From NCBI RefSeq assembly GCF_902686445.1, contig NC_062220.1, positions 112,578,643 to 112,642,642 of the forward strand: a stretch of 64,000 nucleotides of DNA, read 5' to 3'. Below are positions 24,100 through 36,139 of this stretch, piece after piece. Position 1 is the first letter of the stretch, and every line of letters begins with the position of its first letter. This DNA is from Sciurus carolinensis. Lineage: Eukaryota > Chordata > Mammalia > Rodentia > Sciuridae. The notes beneath the pieces are model-generated. The model was not told the DNA's origin. It ran no database searches and saw nothing but the letters and a program-made list of their open reading frames with translations. Made by a program: the position numbers and the translations under genes.

Positions 24100-24260
24100 A
24101 AAATCATGGAGTCGGACATGTATCATTCCAATCTTGCCCACAATCTTAGCCCTCCTGACATATGGTCACTCAGCTCCAGCGTAAGCACCTCCAGTTTCAG
24201 GAAACTAATTCTTCATAATATAAACAGAAATGTTTGTGGAATTGATCTCATATCTTTATA
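24100..24260. repeat. Possible mammal-wide ancient repeat
   Basis: 'aagcacctccagtttcagga' with surrounding words recalls an ancient repeat shared across mammals. A similar weak match occurs at about 51240-51390. Low certainty. Confidence 0.25.
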
Positions 24261-24264
24261 GGCA

Positions 24265-25090
24265 AACCTTGTATGTTTTATACTAGTCACTATTTGTGTT
24301 CAAGAAGACTCGTTAGGTTGCAAATGGCCTAAATCATTTGCAGTATTTCAATTATGCACAAGGAGCAGAAAGAAAGGAGTGAGGGTTCTTCTGCGGATGG
24401 ATGCTGAATAAATACTAGAAGCCAGAAAACAATAACGACAATAAACAGGAAAAAATCATTGGGCTTTTTGCTTCTTCTAGAATCTCTACCTCCTCTGCAA
24501 CATAGCCACCAACATCAGACTGCTTGCCTGTCTCTGTGTTTTAGTTTCAATGAAACAGGGAGACTGAAATCATTCTCTAGTCTCTAGTTGCATAGTGAAT
24601 ACTCAACGAGGCATATAAGTTCTGACAGAGGAGAAGTAGGAAGAATATGTCAATTCATTTTACTAGATTGTTATTGTGATACCATTAATTTTGCTAATTT
24701 CATTGATTTTCTTTTTTTCACCAAACTTTCCAGTAGGATGCTAGCTAGAAAACACTGTTGCTTTTGAGCTGCTCAAGCTGTTCACTGATGATGCCTACAT
24801 TAGTTGCACAGTTTTCAAGTGTCTGGAACAACACATTGCACATGTGGGTACTTAATGCCATCTTTTATAACAATGAAAATATGGTCCAAAGTACTTTCAC
24901 AAGTTAATAATCCACAAGCAACCTATAATTGCAAAATTGTCCACATACCACATAAAAGACATGTCATTTTTGAAGACCAGATGTGATGATGTTTGTGGAG
25001 TACTTAACTTAGAATACATGTCACATGGTTGAGTAATATTTATGAAAACCTCATGTTGTGTTTCCTGATGTGTTTGTCTGGGTTTTGGAA
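24265..25090. other. Intergenic, no gene seen
   Basis: No supported gene or repeat. Confidence 0.5.
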
Positions 25091-25103
25091 TTTACATGCT
25101 TCT

Positions 25104-25258
25104 GTGTTTTTGTTTTTGTTTTTGTTTTGTTTTCACTTTTGGTTGCAGATGGACACAATATTTTTACTTTATTTATTTTTATGTGGTGCTGAGGATTGAA
25201 CCCAGTGCCTCCCACATGCTGGGCAAGCATTCTACCACTGAGCTACAACCCCAGCCCC
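25104..25258 (-). mobile_element. ID-type SINE with tail
   Basis: The reverse copy includes 'gttgcagatggacacaatat' and 'tgtggtgctgaggattgaac'. Near-identical ACATGCTTCT (25094-25103) and ACATGATTCT (25259-25268) flank it. Confidence 0.9.
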
Positions 25259-25269
25259 ACATGATTCTA

Positions 25270-27570
25270 TTTTTTATGGCTTTGAAAAATAAAGAGTAGG
25301 ATGAGGAAAAAACAGAAACCTGTCTCACCTTATAATGTTTGGTTGTTGAAAACCACATTATTATATAAATATTATTACAGAAATTTGTTGTGTTTGTTCA
25401 TTAAGGAACCAGATTTCAATTTCATCATCGCAAGTGACTACTGACTCCCAGTAGAGATTCAATAACAACTTGTCATTTAAGGGTGGAGAACTAGAAATTC
25501 AGCCAAGATGCTGCGATTCTCTACTTAGACAAGCAATAAATGTGCTGTTCTGTGATGTTGAAAAAGTGACTCAATCCCTCTGAGTTTTATTTTGTTAGTA
25601 GGAAATAAAATCTCATGTGAGGGAATTAAGATTTGTCACAAACACTTCATTTATATTATGCTTAAGCTTCAGAACAAAATATAACCATCCCCCAAGTGTT
25701 AAACAACCTGTAGATAGAATTTAAAAATAAATGCTAATGGCTCATTATTTCACATGGGCTCTCATTCCCACCAAAGCAATTCAGGGAAGCACCAAAGAGG
25801 CATTTTAGATAAGCTGAGGAACAAACCCAAGTCACCTTTAGATGCCGCTGGCAACCTTCGCTGTTGCTTCCTGCGTGTTATCTCACTTCCAATTTCCCTA
25901 GGTGCTGCAGGTCTTGCCAGTGTTCAGTCCTGCTCCTCTGAGTGAATATAGTACAACTTACGGTATTTTTCCCAGGACTTCAAGACTGTAAAACAACTTC
26001 AATACTTCCAACAATTATATATTCACTTCAGGCATTTCCTTCTGCCTACCCACCTTCCACATGGCCAGGGAACTATATTTTAGAATTACTTTTAAGAGTT
26101 ATGAGTAAATATTTCCTTTTTATTTCTCATAGTGGCATTACCTATAGAATACATACAAATTCTTTAGCAAAGTATCTATAACACACAGCACAACATGGCT
26201 CTTGTCTTCTACCTTAATTCCCTGCAAATTCCTGTTCCTGGAAACTTGTATTTCCAGGAACACCAACAATCTTGCAGGCTGTTTCACACCTCTTTGTCTA
26301 TGTGCATGTTAATTGTGCTCTCCCTCCAGCCCCATTTCAAAAGGATTGAGCACTCACTTGTTCCTTAAAGACTGAGACAATCTTGAAGACAGAATTAACC
26401 TTTGTTTCCTCTGTCCTCTGAGGTTTGTCTAAACACATTTCTGCTATTACCTAATCAATGTTATTGTTTTGCTTAGTTTAATTTAAATCCTCCATACTAG
26501 CCTGCTCCTCAGAGGTTCAGCCAAGGTTTAATTCCTTTGGAAATTTCTACACCTGGCAGCATGTTCAACACAAATCTGACATTCAATGAACAATTTTTAC
26601 GTGAATAAAAGAATGGGCAAACAAATGAACAAGTGATACTCTTTGAAAGAACATGGTATCAAGGTTTCTACCACAGGGATCTTCCTAGATTGAGCTGAGG
26701 GTTGCCCTTTGGATTAGCACAAGCTCTCTGACATCAAGGATGTAACAAGCAACACAAGAGGTTGGAGTGCCTGGAAAAACCCAGAGAACCCAGTTCCAAA
26801 TAATGGTAGCTGCTAGATTTTTCTCATAAGAGCATTTGAGATAAGAGACACTTTTGGTGATTCCTGCTGCTAGGAGCCAATGGGAACCAGTCATGGCATA
26901 AGAATAAATGACACTAGTTTGTGAACAGCTGGAAATGCAAGAACTGTGTGCTGTGAGGCCTGCTGATGGACGCTGCTGACAGGCTTCCTGCTGCCTGCTC
27001 GCATCAAGGGAGCTGCCACCAGGAAGCATCAAATGGAGTCCAGCTGGGTTGCCATTAATGCAAGAGAACAATGGGCCTCTCCTTCCAAAAAGGCATCTCT
27101 CTGATTTCCCAGTGGGAAGGTAGAGATTGTTTTCAATATATTCCTCCTCAAAGAGAGAGAAAAACATTTTCCCACCAGAAAACCGAGAGGCAAAAAGATC
27201 TCAGTGGGTCTTCCAGCAAAAAAGAAAAAAAACTTGAAATGAAATCTGATCTTCAAATTTTGGTAGAGGGTAGGGGCAGAAAAAGGGATAAAAGCTAAAA
27301 ATAGAATAACGGGAACTGACTTTATTTGAAATTTCAAGTGAGAGAAGTTGAATAGGAACCAATGTAAGTAACAAAAAATGTGGAATTTCAAACCAAGATG
27401 AGGGCTTAATGATCCTTTCATTGCTGGAAAAAACTGAGACTTCTTTCCAATTTTCATCCTAAGAAAGAAACTAATATATGGAATGCATATTACCAAAATT
27501 TTGGCAAATGATTTCAATTACTGAGATTTTAATACATACATAGATAGATATTTCTTTTTCAAAAGTCTGA
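25270..27570. other. Intergenic, no gene supported
   Basis: Several frames of 60-160 codons occur (for example minus-strand 26685-27167 and 27029-27517, which overlap in different frames). None has a recognised domain, so they are treated as chance. A weak L2-like patch lies at 26280-26420. Confidence 0.45.
26233..26262. promoter_or_regulatory. Perfect 12-bp inverted repeat with two STAT-type sites
   Basis: TGTTCCTGGAAA and its exact reverse complement TTTCCAGGAACA are separated by 6 bp. Each arm holds a TTC-N3-GAA core (26235-26243 and 26252-26260), the binding consensus of STAT factors. Function is inference only. Confidence 0.4.
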
Positions 27571-27585
27571 TAGTTCCTAAATTCT

Positions 27586-28158
27586 TTTTTTATTAATTTA
27601 TTTGTTCTAAGTAGTTGTACATGACAGTAGAATGCATTTATACATTTTGACAGATCATAAATAAGTGGAGTGTAATCTCTCATTTTTCTGATTATACATA
27701 TTGTAGGATCACATTGGTCATGCAATTATATATGTACATGAGGTAATAATGTTTGTTTCACTCTACTATCCTTTCTTCCCACATACCCCTGCCCCTCCTT
27801 TCACTCCCCTCTACCTAATATAAAGTAACTATAATTCCCTCACGCTCCCTGCTTTATTGTGAATAAGCATCCACATATCAGAGAAAACATTTGGCCTTCT
27901 GTTTTTTGGGTTTGACTTATTTCACTTAGCATGATATTCTCCAACTCCATCCATTTACCTGCAAATACCATAATTTCATTCTTCTTTAAAGCTGAGCAGT
28001 ATTCCATTGTATATAAATATATACCACATTTTCTTTATCCATTCATCTGTTGAAGGGCACCTAGGTTGGTTCCATAGTTTAGATTTTGTGAATTGAGCTG
28101 CTATAAACATTGATGTGGCTGTGTCACTGTAGTATGCTGATTTTAAGCCCTTTGTGTT
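27586..28158 (-). mobile_element. 5'-truncated L1, 3' end only
   Basis: The 3' UTR ('gttgtacatgacagtagaatgc') and the last part of ORF2 ('cacttagcatgatattctcc', 'gtgaattgagctgctataaa') are in reverse. Flanks CTAAATTCT at 27577-27585 and 28159-28167 are a probable target-site duplication. Confidence 0.85.
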
Positions 28159-28169
28159 CTAAATTCTAT

Positions 28170-28990
28170 TAAATAAAATTTTTATATTTTTTCCCTTGTA
28201 AATATTGTGGTCTATGAAATTCATACCAGTCACATAAGTTAAAATATTTTTGAGAAGTCTACAAATCTGAGTGCTACTTTTGCCTCAGATTTCAATTAAG
28301 AGGAAGTTTAGGCATGTAAATTAAATATCTAATACAATTTTTAGGACAAAATTAAAATTTTTCTGAGAATTTAAATAAATGGATATGATGCCATAGTAAT
28401 TTTTCTATTATGATTGTTGGATATGAAGGGAAATTCACCTGGGGTTGAAGTGCAAAGTATTTAAAAATAAATAGATTTTGCCCTATTAACTATAAAACAG
28501 GGTAAATATTTAAATATTCATTAAAGAAAAACAAAAATATAGAGAAGTAGGAAAAATAAAAAATATCACTTTTTAGTGTTGTCATTCAAATGATACCCTG
28601 TTTTTCAGAATTTATTTCTTTACAGCCTTTTTCCTGTATATAAAGCGGTTTTGCTTTCATAATTATCAGCTTTCTATATAATTTAGGCTATAATTATATA
28701 GGAAATATTGTCATTTTGATTATAAACAATAGAGACTATAGTGAGGACCATTTGGAGGACATATTCATTTTGTGACCACTTTGTACACCCTACATCTAAC
28801 CCACCTCATTCTATCCAAGAAATGAATTATTTTTCATTGGATCAGCTATAAAACACCTAAATGTGTTTTTAGCACTTCCACAAGTTCACTGTAGATTTAG
28901 AATGGCCCTAGAAATAACTTATATAACCACAAAAGCAGCATTTTCAAACCAAAAGAGTGTACAATAATTTTTAGCATTAGCATGCAATCT
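28170..28990. other. AT-rich intergenic, no gene seen
   Basis: No gene or confident repeat recognised. Confidence 0.5.
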
Positions 28991-28994
28991 CATT

Positions 28995-29105
28995 TTTAAA
29001 ATGAGGCAGTTTGGGTTCAAATAGGTTATGTAAGTTCCTCAAAGTCACACGGTAAAGTAGTCTCAGGTTCAACCACTGCTCTGGGCCTCTTGATTGCTTT
29101 CCAGG
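28995..29105 (-). repeat. MIR fragment
   Basis: 'taaaatgaggcagtttgggtt', 'ttcctcaaagtcacacggtaa' and 'tcaggttcaaccactgctc' keep the MIR word order in reverse. Confidence 0.55.
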
Positions 29106-29244
29106 GACACCCACTGCCTGTCGATCATTTGTCACTAAATTTAGTTGCCCTGGAGGGAGGTTTTCTGGAGCTTTACCAACCCCTCATACTTTGGTCAATT
29201 CTTGCATTACATAGTTTCTTGGAATGCTATAAAAGGAATGCAGT

Positions 29245-29332
29245 ATGACTGGAGATATAGTTCAGTGGTAGAGCACTTCCCTAGTCTAGATAAGGTCCTG
29301 GGTTTGATCCCCAGCACTTCAAAGAAAATAAT
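29245..29332 (+). mobile_element. ID-type SINE
   Basis: 'gactggagatatagttcagt', 'ggtagagcacttccct' and 'gggtttgatccccagcac' are in plus orientation with an A-rich end. Confidence 0.85.
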
Positions 29333-29339
29333 TAAGCAT

Positions 29340-30690
29340 GCATTATGTAAATATTTTGTCTGTTGGCCAGATAGATGTAAATTTGTCCTTTTGCTCCGTA
29401 GGGCCCTCTTTGGGGGCTGAGCTCTTTGTTTCTAAGGAAGAGACATGCTCTGTAATTCTACAACATGATTAAGAAGAGCATTTTGATAGCAAGAACAAAA
29501 TCATCTCAAAGTGGAATCAATCCTTTGTTCTTCTCTCTTTCCAGTAGCAGGGGTGGAAATTATTGGAGCAGGGGTGGTATTATTGGAGAAGAAGACAGTT
29601 CATAAAGATAAGAAAGAATCTTCCTGCACTGGAGATAATGTAGCAAAAAGTCAGGAAACACAGAGATTCTCAATTCTCTTAAAGGACAGAAAATCATTTT
29701 AGGTCTTCTTTTTTTCCCACTTCCTCCTCATCAAGCTCTCCTTGTGGGAGGGGTAGATTACCTTCAGTTGATGTTTTATGGACCCTGGAAGAGAAGCCAC
29801 TATAAAAGCACTTTTCTATTCCCTTTCCTATGTGACAGTCAAGTTCAAGTTCAAATAAATGGAAAATACTCTGAGTTTCTATAATGACTCTTATTAAACA
29901 GTCATCAACTTGGCTCAAGAGGTGAGACATGTAGGCATTCCTCCCATCCTATTTCCTTTTATTCCGAACAACTCTCCTAAGTAGGTGTCTGTATAGAGGA
30001 ATGAAAAGGCAGAGATTCTGATGAGGGGGACACCTAATCATGTGAAAAAGGAAGCAACTGTCAGTGGAGAGAGAAAACCACAAAATCTGTTAGGGGACAG
30101 TCTGTCTGTTTGCCCAGGGCCCTCCCAGGTTTAATGTTAATTCCATGCACATGAAAGCTCTATACAAATTCAGTTGGCCACCTAATTTACAAAGGCAATG
30201 TTTCATAATTGCTTAGGTTTGCACAGCAATATCTTGTCACTTACTGAGAACCTCACTTGTCCAGAACTTGACCAAGAACCCAGGAGCCAAACTGGTCCCT
30301 GAGAAATGTAATGAGTAGATGCAAAGTTCAGGCTCAGAAGTTTAGGTATGTCACTCATGAGAGAGTCTTCTTTGGAAGCCAATATCATTTTCATCTCTAT
30401 GTAATCCTAACCAACAAGACTGTAAAGTTTGTCAACCTATATAGATTAGGAATAGCAAGTGTTTAAAAGGTGATTGACTTGATTACCTGGAAGAGGGGGA
30501 AAAAGAAAGAAAAACACTAACAGTTCACAAGGGCACGTCTACCTAGATGTGGACTCAGTCTAGGGGATAGTACACCATCACACTTCAGGTAGCAACATCA
30601 CTGCTCATGCAATTTTGTCATTTCTCAATATATCAGTGAATGTCAGGAAGGATGACTATTTTTGGTTCTCTTTTACCTTTCACGAGGTAA
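29340..30690. other. Intergenic, no gene supported
   Basis: Small frames only, without recognisable motifs. 29529-29580 repeats 'agcaggggtgg' about 30 bp apart ('gtagcaggggtggaaattattgg' / 'gagcaggggtggtattattgg'), a small local duplication. Confidence 0.5.
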
Positions 30691-30699
30691 CTTACACAT

Positions 30700-30955
30700 C
30701 AAAGTCCCATAAAATCCTTCACTGGCTTCACTTGGAGCAACCCTAACTTACTCCCTCCCCGTGCCTATTGCAATTTGTAATCATGTTACTTATAACTTTC
30801 CTTTTTCACATGGCCTACCTCCTGCACTAGATTATAACCCCAAGCAGCAAAAAGTCATGTCCTTCTTGTCCATCATTGACTGCCCAAATCCTGGTTCAGT
30901 ACTGGTTACATGAAAGGTGTTTGAGAAATAAATGTGAATGAATAAATGCATACCT
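30700..30955 (+). repeat. L2 3' end
   Basis: 'cacatggcctacctcctgca' and the terminal 'ctggttcagtactggttac ... gaataaatg' match the L2 3' end. Confidence 0.55.
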
Positions 30956-31091
30956 GCAAGGAAACCTTTGCATTCCTTGATTACAACATACTACTTAAGA
31001 AACATGTCTTTAAAATTAGAGTGCTCCATAGAAATATGGTTAAAAGATGTTGGTTTCCTGGAAGAACAGGAAAGGTGGAGAAAGGTAACCA

Positions 31092-31262
31092 ACCTTTATT
31101 GAACACCCATCATGCACCCAGAACATTAATCCTCACAATGACACAGTGACATAAGAATGATTAGTCCTCACATCACTGATGAAGAAATTGAAGTTAAGCA
31201 ACTTTCCAATTTTATGCAATTAGTGGTAAAGTCTGATTCAAGTCTAAAGACCATTATTTCAT
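31092..31262 (-). repeat. MIR fragment
   Basis: 'tttattgaacacccatcatg', 'cctcacatcactgatgaaga' and 'gaagttaagcaactttcc' follow reverse MIR order. Confidence 0.6.
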
Positions 31263-31499
31263 TATTTGATGGATAAAGCTTCAATTATCTTCACTTGAGG
31301 CATAACTCATGTGTTGTCTTAGATGCTAGATGAGCCAGAAACTAAAGCAGGATTCCAAAGGGACTAATTAAGATAAGAGGAAGGCCTTATAGATTGGAGC
31401 TGAGTCAAGTCTTTGAGACTCTAAATAAGGAGACCAGGTTCAAAGAGCAGAAGTGGAATCATTAAAAGACAGAATCCAAAGACAGAAGTCCTATGAAAA

Positions 31500-32990
31500 C
31501 AGGATCTGAGTCACTCTTCAGCCCACTGAAATCTGTCTTCCACCCCCAAATTTTCCCGATACAGCTCTAAGGTCACCAGTGACTTTGACATCTCCAAATC
31601 CAATGGGTAATATCTAACCTTTGTCTTGCATGGATCCCTAGTAGCATTTGACCTTCTAACAATTTCCTCCCTTGTGAATCATGAATCATTGTTTATCCTT
31701 GACTTCCCTGACCATACTTTCTCTTACCTATCTGTCTGCTCCATCTCAGTCTCACTTACCACTTTATCCTCCTCCACCTCAGTAATAAATGTGGGGGTTT
31801 TCCAAGATCAATGTGAGACTTCCTTACCTTGTCTCTCTCTTTCTCTCTCGTTCTCTCCACCTACCCCTTTCTGTCCCTCTTCTTTTTTCTCCTGTACTCC
31901 TTTCTCCCATTCACTTTCTTAATAAACTTATCCATTCCATGGTTTTAAATATTATTGACAGGTTGATAAATCTTTAAAACATGTATTCCCCATCCTACAC
32001 TATACCTCTAAGCGTCATCTTGATTTTCCAACTGCCTACTTGGCACTGCTACTTGAACATGTTAAAGGAAATTGAAATTCAACTACATGAAAATAAATCA
32101 TCATTTCCATCCTGGGTCTTTTTCAATTGTCCCATTTTTTTTTTTTTTTTTTTTTTTTTGTGGTGCTGGGGGATCGAACCCAGGGCCTTGTGCTTGTGAG
32201 GCAAGCACTCTCTGCCAAGTGAGCTATATCCCCAGCCCTAATTGTCCCAATTTTGAAAGATGAGCCCATATACCCACTTGAGCAAACCAGAAACTAAGTA
32301 TTTGCCCTTATATCTCTCTCCCAAACCTCATATATTTAAACTGAGTATCTTTGGACTTGGCCTACCTCCCTTTCTCTCCAGACACCATTCTGGTTGGAGA
32401 AACTGCATCTTTCTTCAGAACCAGACCTAACTGATTTTTCCACTCTTGGGACCCTTCAATTCATTTTCCATGTTACCTCTAGAGACATCCTTTTAACACA
32501 AACCTGATCACATTATCCCATTAACTACAGCATAAAACTCCAAGTTTTTAACATGGTCTACTTGATTTCTAGGACCATCTTAACATACCCATTCTATACT
32601 TCTGGGTTCTAGCCACCAGTGGACTTCATTCCATTTTGGGAATATATCATGCTCCCTCTCACTTTAGAGCTTTAACATATTTTATCTTCTGGTTTTGTGG
32701 TCTCTCCTCTACTTCCATTCTTCACTTGATTAATTCTTAGATCACAATTCCAATGAATTCAACTCAGGGGATTCTCAGAAATACTTTTTTCCACCCAACA
32801 AATGCACATACACTCAATCAAACTTCCATAAGATACTTATTCATAGATTCCTAAATGATGTACAGTTGGGTAATATTTCTCTTTCTTAACTATAAGTCTT
32901 GGGAGGGCAAGAGCCATGGAGATTGTTCATCATTGAATCCCAGGGACCAGCAACAGTGTTTTGCATACAGGCGATTCGTGAGTATTTGTC
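31500..32990 (+). repeat. L2 LINE, ORF end to 3' end
   Basis: The blocks 'gcatttgaccttctaacaat', 'ttgacttccctgaccatact', 'aacctgatcacattatccc', 'aactccaagtttttaacatg' and 'tcattgaatcccagggacc' run in L2 order over about 1.4 kb, an unusually long remnant. An ID SINE interrupts it at 32135-32239. Confidence 0.6.
32135..32239 (-). mobile_element. ID-type SINE with 10-bp duplication
   Basis: A poly(T) is followed by 'gtggtgctgggggatcgaacc' and 'gtgagctatatccccagccc'. AATTGTCCCA flanks it exactly at 32125-32134 and 32240-32249. Confidence 0.95.
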
Positions 32991-32999
32991 AAAGAAAGG

Positions 33000-33645
33000 A
33001 GGGAAGGAAGAAGATAGCGAGGAAGGGAGGAAAGGAGTCCTGAAGGAGCAAAGAGGTTTAAGACTGTCCATAACTCATATACACCAGGTAGGCAGTGACC
33101 AGGCTTAAAATAAGGATGATATGGTGTTATCCATGGAGTGTTTTATTTATTTGTAAGCCAATAAATGTCTGACTTCATCCTTAGGTTTCTTTGACTTTAC
33201 AAAATTTAGTTATTGGCAGTAAATTTTTATTGTTGTGATCGTTGCTGTTTTGGTAAATTGTGTTATTTCCCAATTAAATTTCAATCCAGATTCAAGACAT
33301 ATTTACAGAATGGAAATTTAAAACAAACTTTTTTTTTTTTAATTTGGGAAAGAGAGGAGTTAAAATGGTATCCAAGTATATGACAGATCTTGTAAAATTG
33401 AAAACAATTTTGCACACATCATATGTAATTTGACCAGATTCAAGATTATCTTCTTATTCTTGTTTCTGGCTTTTACTTTCCAATAAGTGAGATTTATGCA
33501 AGGCCTCAACATCTCCAGTAAGTTCAGATTGCTTGGATTGGTCCAGTATCCAACACTCCTCTGGTAATAGCACCTAAGTTTTCCACCTTAGCATACCTCC
33601 CCTACCCAATCTATCTTACTGGATACAGTCAGAGCACAAAGTCCC
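33000..33645. other. Intergenic, no gene seen
   Basis: A purine-rich GGAAGG patch lies at 32995-33045, followed by apparently unique sequence. Confidence 0.5.
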
Positions 33646-33649
33646 CAGG

Positions 33650-34010
33650 TATGATGGTTACTTTTAGGTGTCAATTTGACTGAATATTAACTAATACCTA
33701 GAAAATTGGTAAAGTATTATTTGGGAAAATGTTTGTGAGGGTCTTTCCAAAGGAAATGAGCTTGAGAGTTTCAGTGGACTAAGAGGATTCAGTGTGGTAG
33801 GCACCATTCAATCGGCTAGGAGTGTGAAGAGAAAAAAATACATAGACAAACCAAATCTGTCCATCTGTATCCTGAGCTGAGATGCACTCTTCTGCTCCTG
33901 ATCTTGGGCATTGGAATGCCAAGGATCTCTAGATTCTGGAATTTATACCAGTGTCCTCCTAGGTCCTGAGACCTTTAGCCTTAGACTGAGAGTTATACTA
34001 CTAAGTCCAT
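33650..34010 (+). repeat. Old LTR-like interspersed repeat
   Basis: 'ttttaggtgtcaatttgact', 'gtgagggtctttccaaagg' and 'ctgagctgagatgcactct' match a common mammal-wide LTR-like consensus I cannot name safely. Confidence 0.4.
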
Positions 34011-34394
34011 GCCAATAATTAACCCAATGTATCCTACAAGTTTGAAATACTGGGTTAAAATTACTGTTGCGAAAAGAAAATTTATTTTTGTTGCACAATT
34101 CACATCCTAGCCTAGACATATAGCTTAGCCTAAAAATTTAAATCGTGTACTGAAAACTAACAAACCATTTAATTTTTAATAAATATCTAATAATTATAGG
34201 TTATTTTCCCCTCTGCCTTAATAAAAATCACTACTTACATGTATGAATATTATCTTCTAGGAAGATGACTTTTATATTTACAGTTTTTTTGTAATCATAA
34301 CATCCAAAGCACTATGGTTCTATTTTAACTGGATACAGAAATTTAACATTGTCTTGTTTTCTATAGTCTGCATAATGACCAGTTCATTGGCAGA

Positions 34395-34940
34395 TTATAT
34401 TATATTGCAGAATATTATAGTTCCTTTATATATTAAATCATCCCCTGTATTTTCAGTGGGAAGGTTGTTTGTATTCATTGATGTTATAGAATATGCATCA
34501 CTGGGTAGATACACATATGTACTCCTTACAGTCTCTAAATCCATGCATAGTTCCTGAGCACCTTTGAAAATTTCCTTTATCATCTCCTTCCTGGATATAA
34601 AGTATTTTCATATTGAATTTAGTTATTGTCTTCTTCTCTTACTTCCAAATCAGACATTTATTCTTCTACTTTATAGAATATATCACAAAACTGATTAATT
34701 CCAAGTCCTTCAGGTAAACATAGATTTATTACTTTTACTAAGAGATATCGGGTATAGCCCAAAACGTTGTGCACATCAATGAAGACAGCTTCTAGTTTGG
34801 TGGTGGCCTGAGAGATTTTCAAGATTTTTGCAAATGCATCCTCTTCTGCCCATTGTAGAGAATGATTAGACATCCAGCCTGGAGAGCAACTGTCAAAGGA
34901 AACTGAACAGCAGGCTTTGTGAGTAGATACCTGATGTCAT
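34395..34940 (-). pseudogene. Possible decayed processed pseudogene, source unknown
   Basis: Two ORFs on one strand lie close together: 34658-34873 (contains LQWAEEDAFAKILKISQATT and GYTRYLLVKVINLCLP) and 34395-34583 (contains GAQELCMDLETVRSTYVYLP). A frameshifted extension upstream of the first adds protein-like sequence. The amino-acid make-up looks helical and protein-like rather than random, with no introns. I do not recognise the source, and no poly(A) or duplication was found. Chance ORFs are a real alternative. Confidence 0.25.
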
Positions 34941-34950
34941 TGCCATAATC

Positions 34951-35128
34951 CACGGGAGTAGCTATAACAAAATACCATAAACTGGGTGGTTAATAAACAA
35001 CAGAAAATTCAGAAATTTATTGCTTACAGTTCTGCAGGCTGGGGAGTACAAGATCAAGGTGTTGGCTTGATTTTGGTTAGGGCTTAAATATGTGAATTTG
35101 GGGGGACAGAGATCTTCAGACCATAGCA
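34951..35128 (-). repeat. MaLR (MLT1-type) LTR, internally deleted
   Basis: The left part, 'gctataacaaaataccataa' with 'gtacaagatcaaggtgttgg', is the reverse 3' end. The right part, 'aatttggggggacagaga ... cagaccatagca', is the reverse 5' end. The middle, normally about 250 bp, is missing. Confidence 0.6.
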
Positions 35129-35129
35129 A

Positions 35130-35790
35130 ACAGAGTCCCTGAATCTTATAAATACTACAATTTATTTCATTTTGTAGTTTCTGCAAAACGTGAGGACCAG
35201 TTTCTAAACATTCAGGAAGGAGAAAACTCTGGGAGATGGCAACCCTAGGAGAGCAGTACCAGTCTCCCTCATGTATCTGTTGCTGCGGCACTTCCCCAAA
35301 ATCTTGTTGGACTGAGAGTAAACAGGCCAGTTTCCTAGAGGGGCAGGGTACAATGGCAGATGTCACAATTTGGTGTCTTTGTATATTTGTTCTGTACCTG
35401 GGGATGTAGCACATGGACAACTGCTACAAAATGAAGTGTTGCTTTAAGAGTAGACTCAGTAGGTTCAAAGATATAAATATAAACATTTTCTGTAGACCCT
35501 CAAGTTGTTTCCATATTGTCCTCAGAAATTTAGAAAGTTATGAGCAAGGAATAAATGTCCAGTTTCACTCAGACCTCATCAGCATTTTATATAATGACTG
35601 AAAAATAGTTATCTAAGTTGCCTCTTCTTTGATACCTAAGGAAGAAAAAATATAATTTCTATTCATTTCATTCCTATTTGAGTTAAAAAATCATATTTAT
35701 GTAAATTTATTCTGAGGGATTATTTTTATTTCTCACTGTCATTGTGTAATTCTGTTTTGATTATTCTTTCTCTGATGCTTTTACCTTCAT
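35130..35790. other. Intergenic, no gene seen
   Basis: No supported gene or repeat. Confidence 0.5.
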
Positions 35791-35795
35791 AGATT

Positions 35796-35994
35796 TTTTG
35801 GTTGGTTGTTTGTTTTATTTTTGGTACTGGGTATTGAACTCAGGGGTACTCGACTACTGAACCACATCCCCAGTCCTATTTTTTTGTATTTTATTTAAAG
35901 ACAAGTTCTCACTGAGTTGCTTAGCACCTCACCATTGCTGAGGCTAGCTTTGAACTCATGATCCTCCTATCTCAGCCTCCTGAGCTGCTGGGAG
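35796..35994 (-). mobile_element. B1-dID type SINE
   Basis: A reverse copy: ID part 'ggtactgggtattgaactca', then 7SL part 'gctttgaactcatgatcctc' and 'ctcagcctcctgagctgctg'. Confidence 0.9.
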
Positions 35995-36039
35995 CCTTTA
36001 TAGTTTTTAATATATGGGTTTTACTCCCTTTCTTTGTAT

Positions 36040-36132
36040 TTTTTTTTTTTTTTTTCTGATGCTGGAGGTAAAACTCAGGGCTTCATGCATACTAGGCTAT
36101 GCTGTACCATTGAGTTGTATCTCCAGTCCTCC
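36040..36132 (-). mobile_element. ID-type SINE, diverged
   Basis: A poly(T), then 'gatgctggaggtaaaactca' and 'ctgtaccattgagttgtatc'. Confidence 0.75.
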
Positions 36133-36139
36133 TTATACA

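Noticed and set aside
26685..27517. Two overlapping minus-strand ORFs of about 160 codons each
   Set aside because: They overlap in different frames, contain no known motif and one begins in low-complexity sequence; most likely chance.
32072..32263. ORFs with a phenylalanine run near 32130
   Set aside because: They read through the poly(T) tail of an ID SINE.
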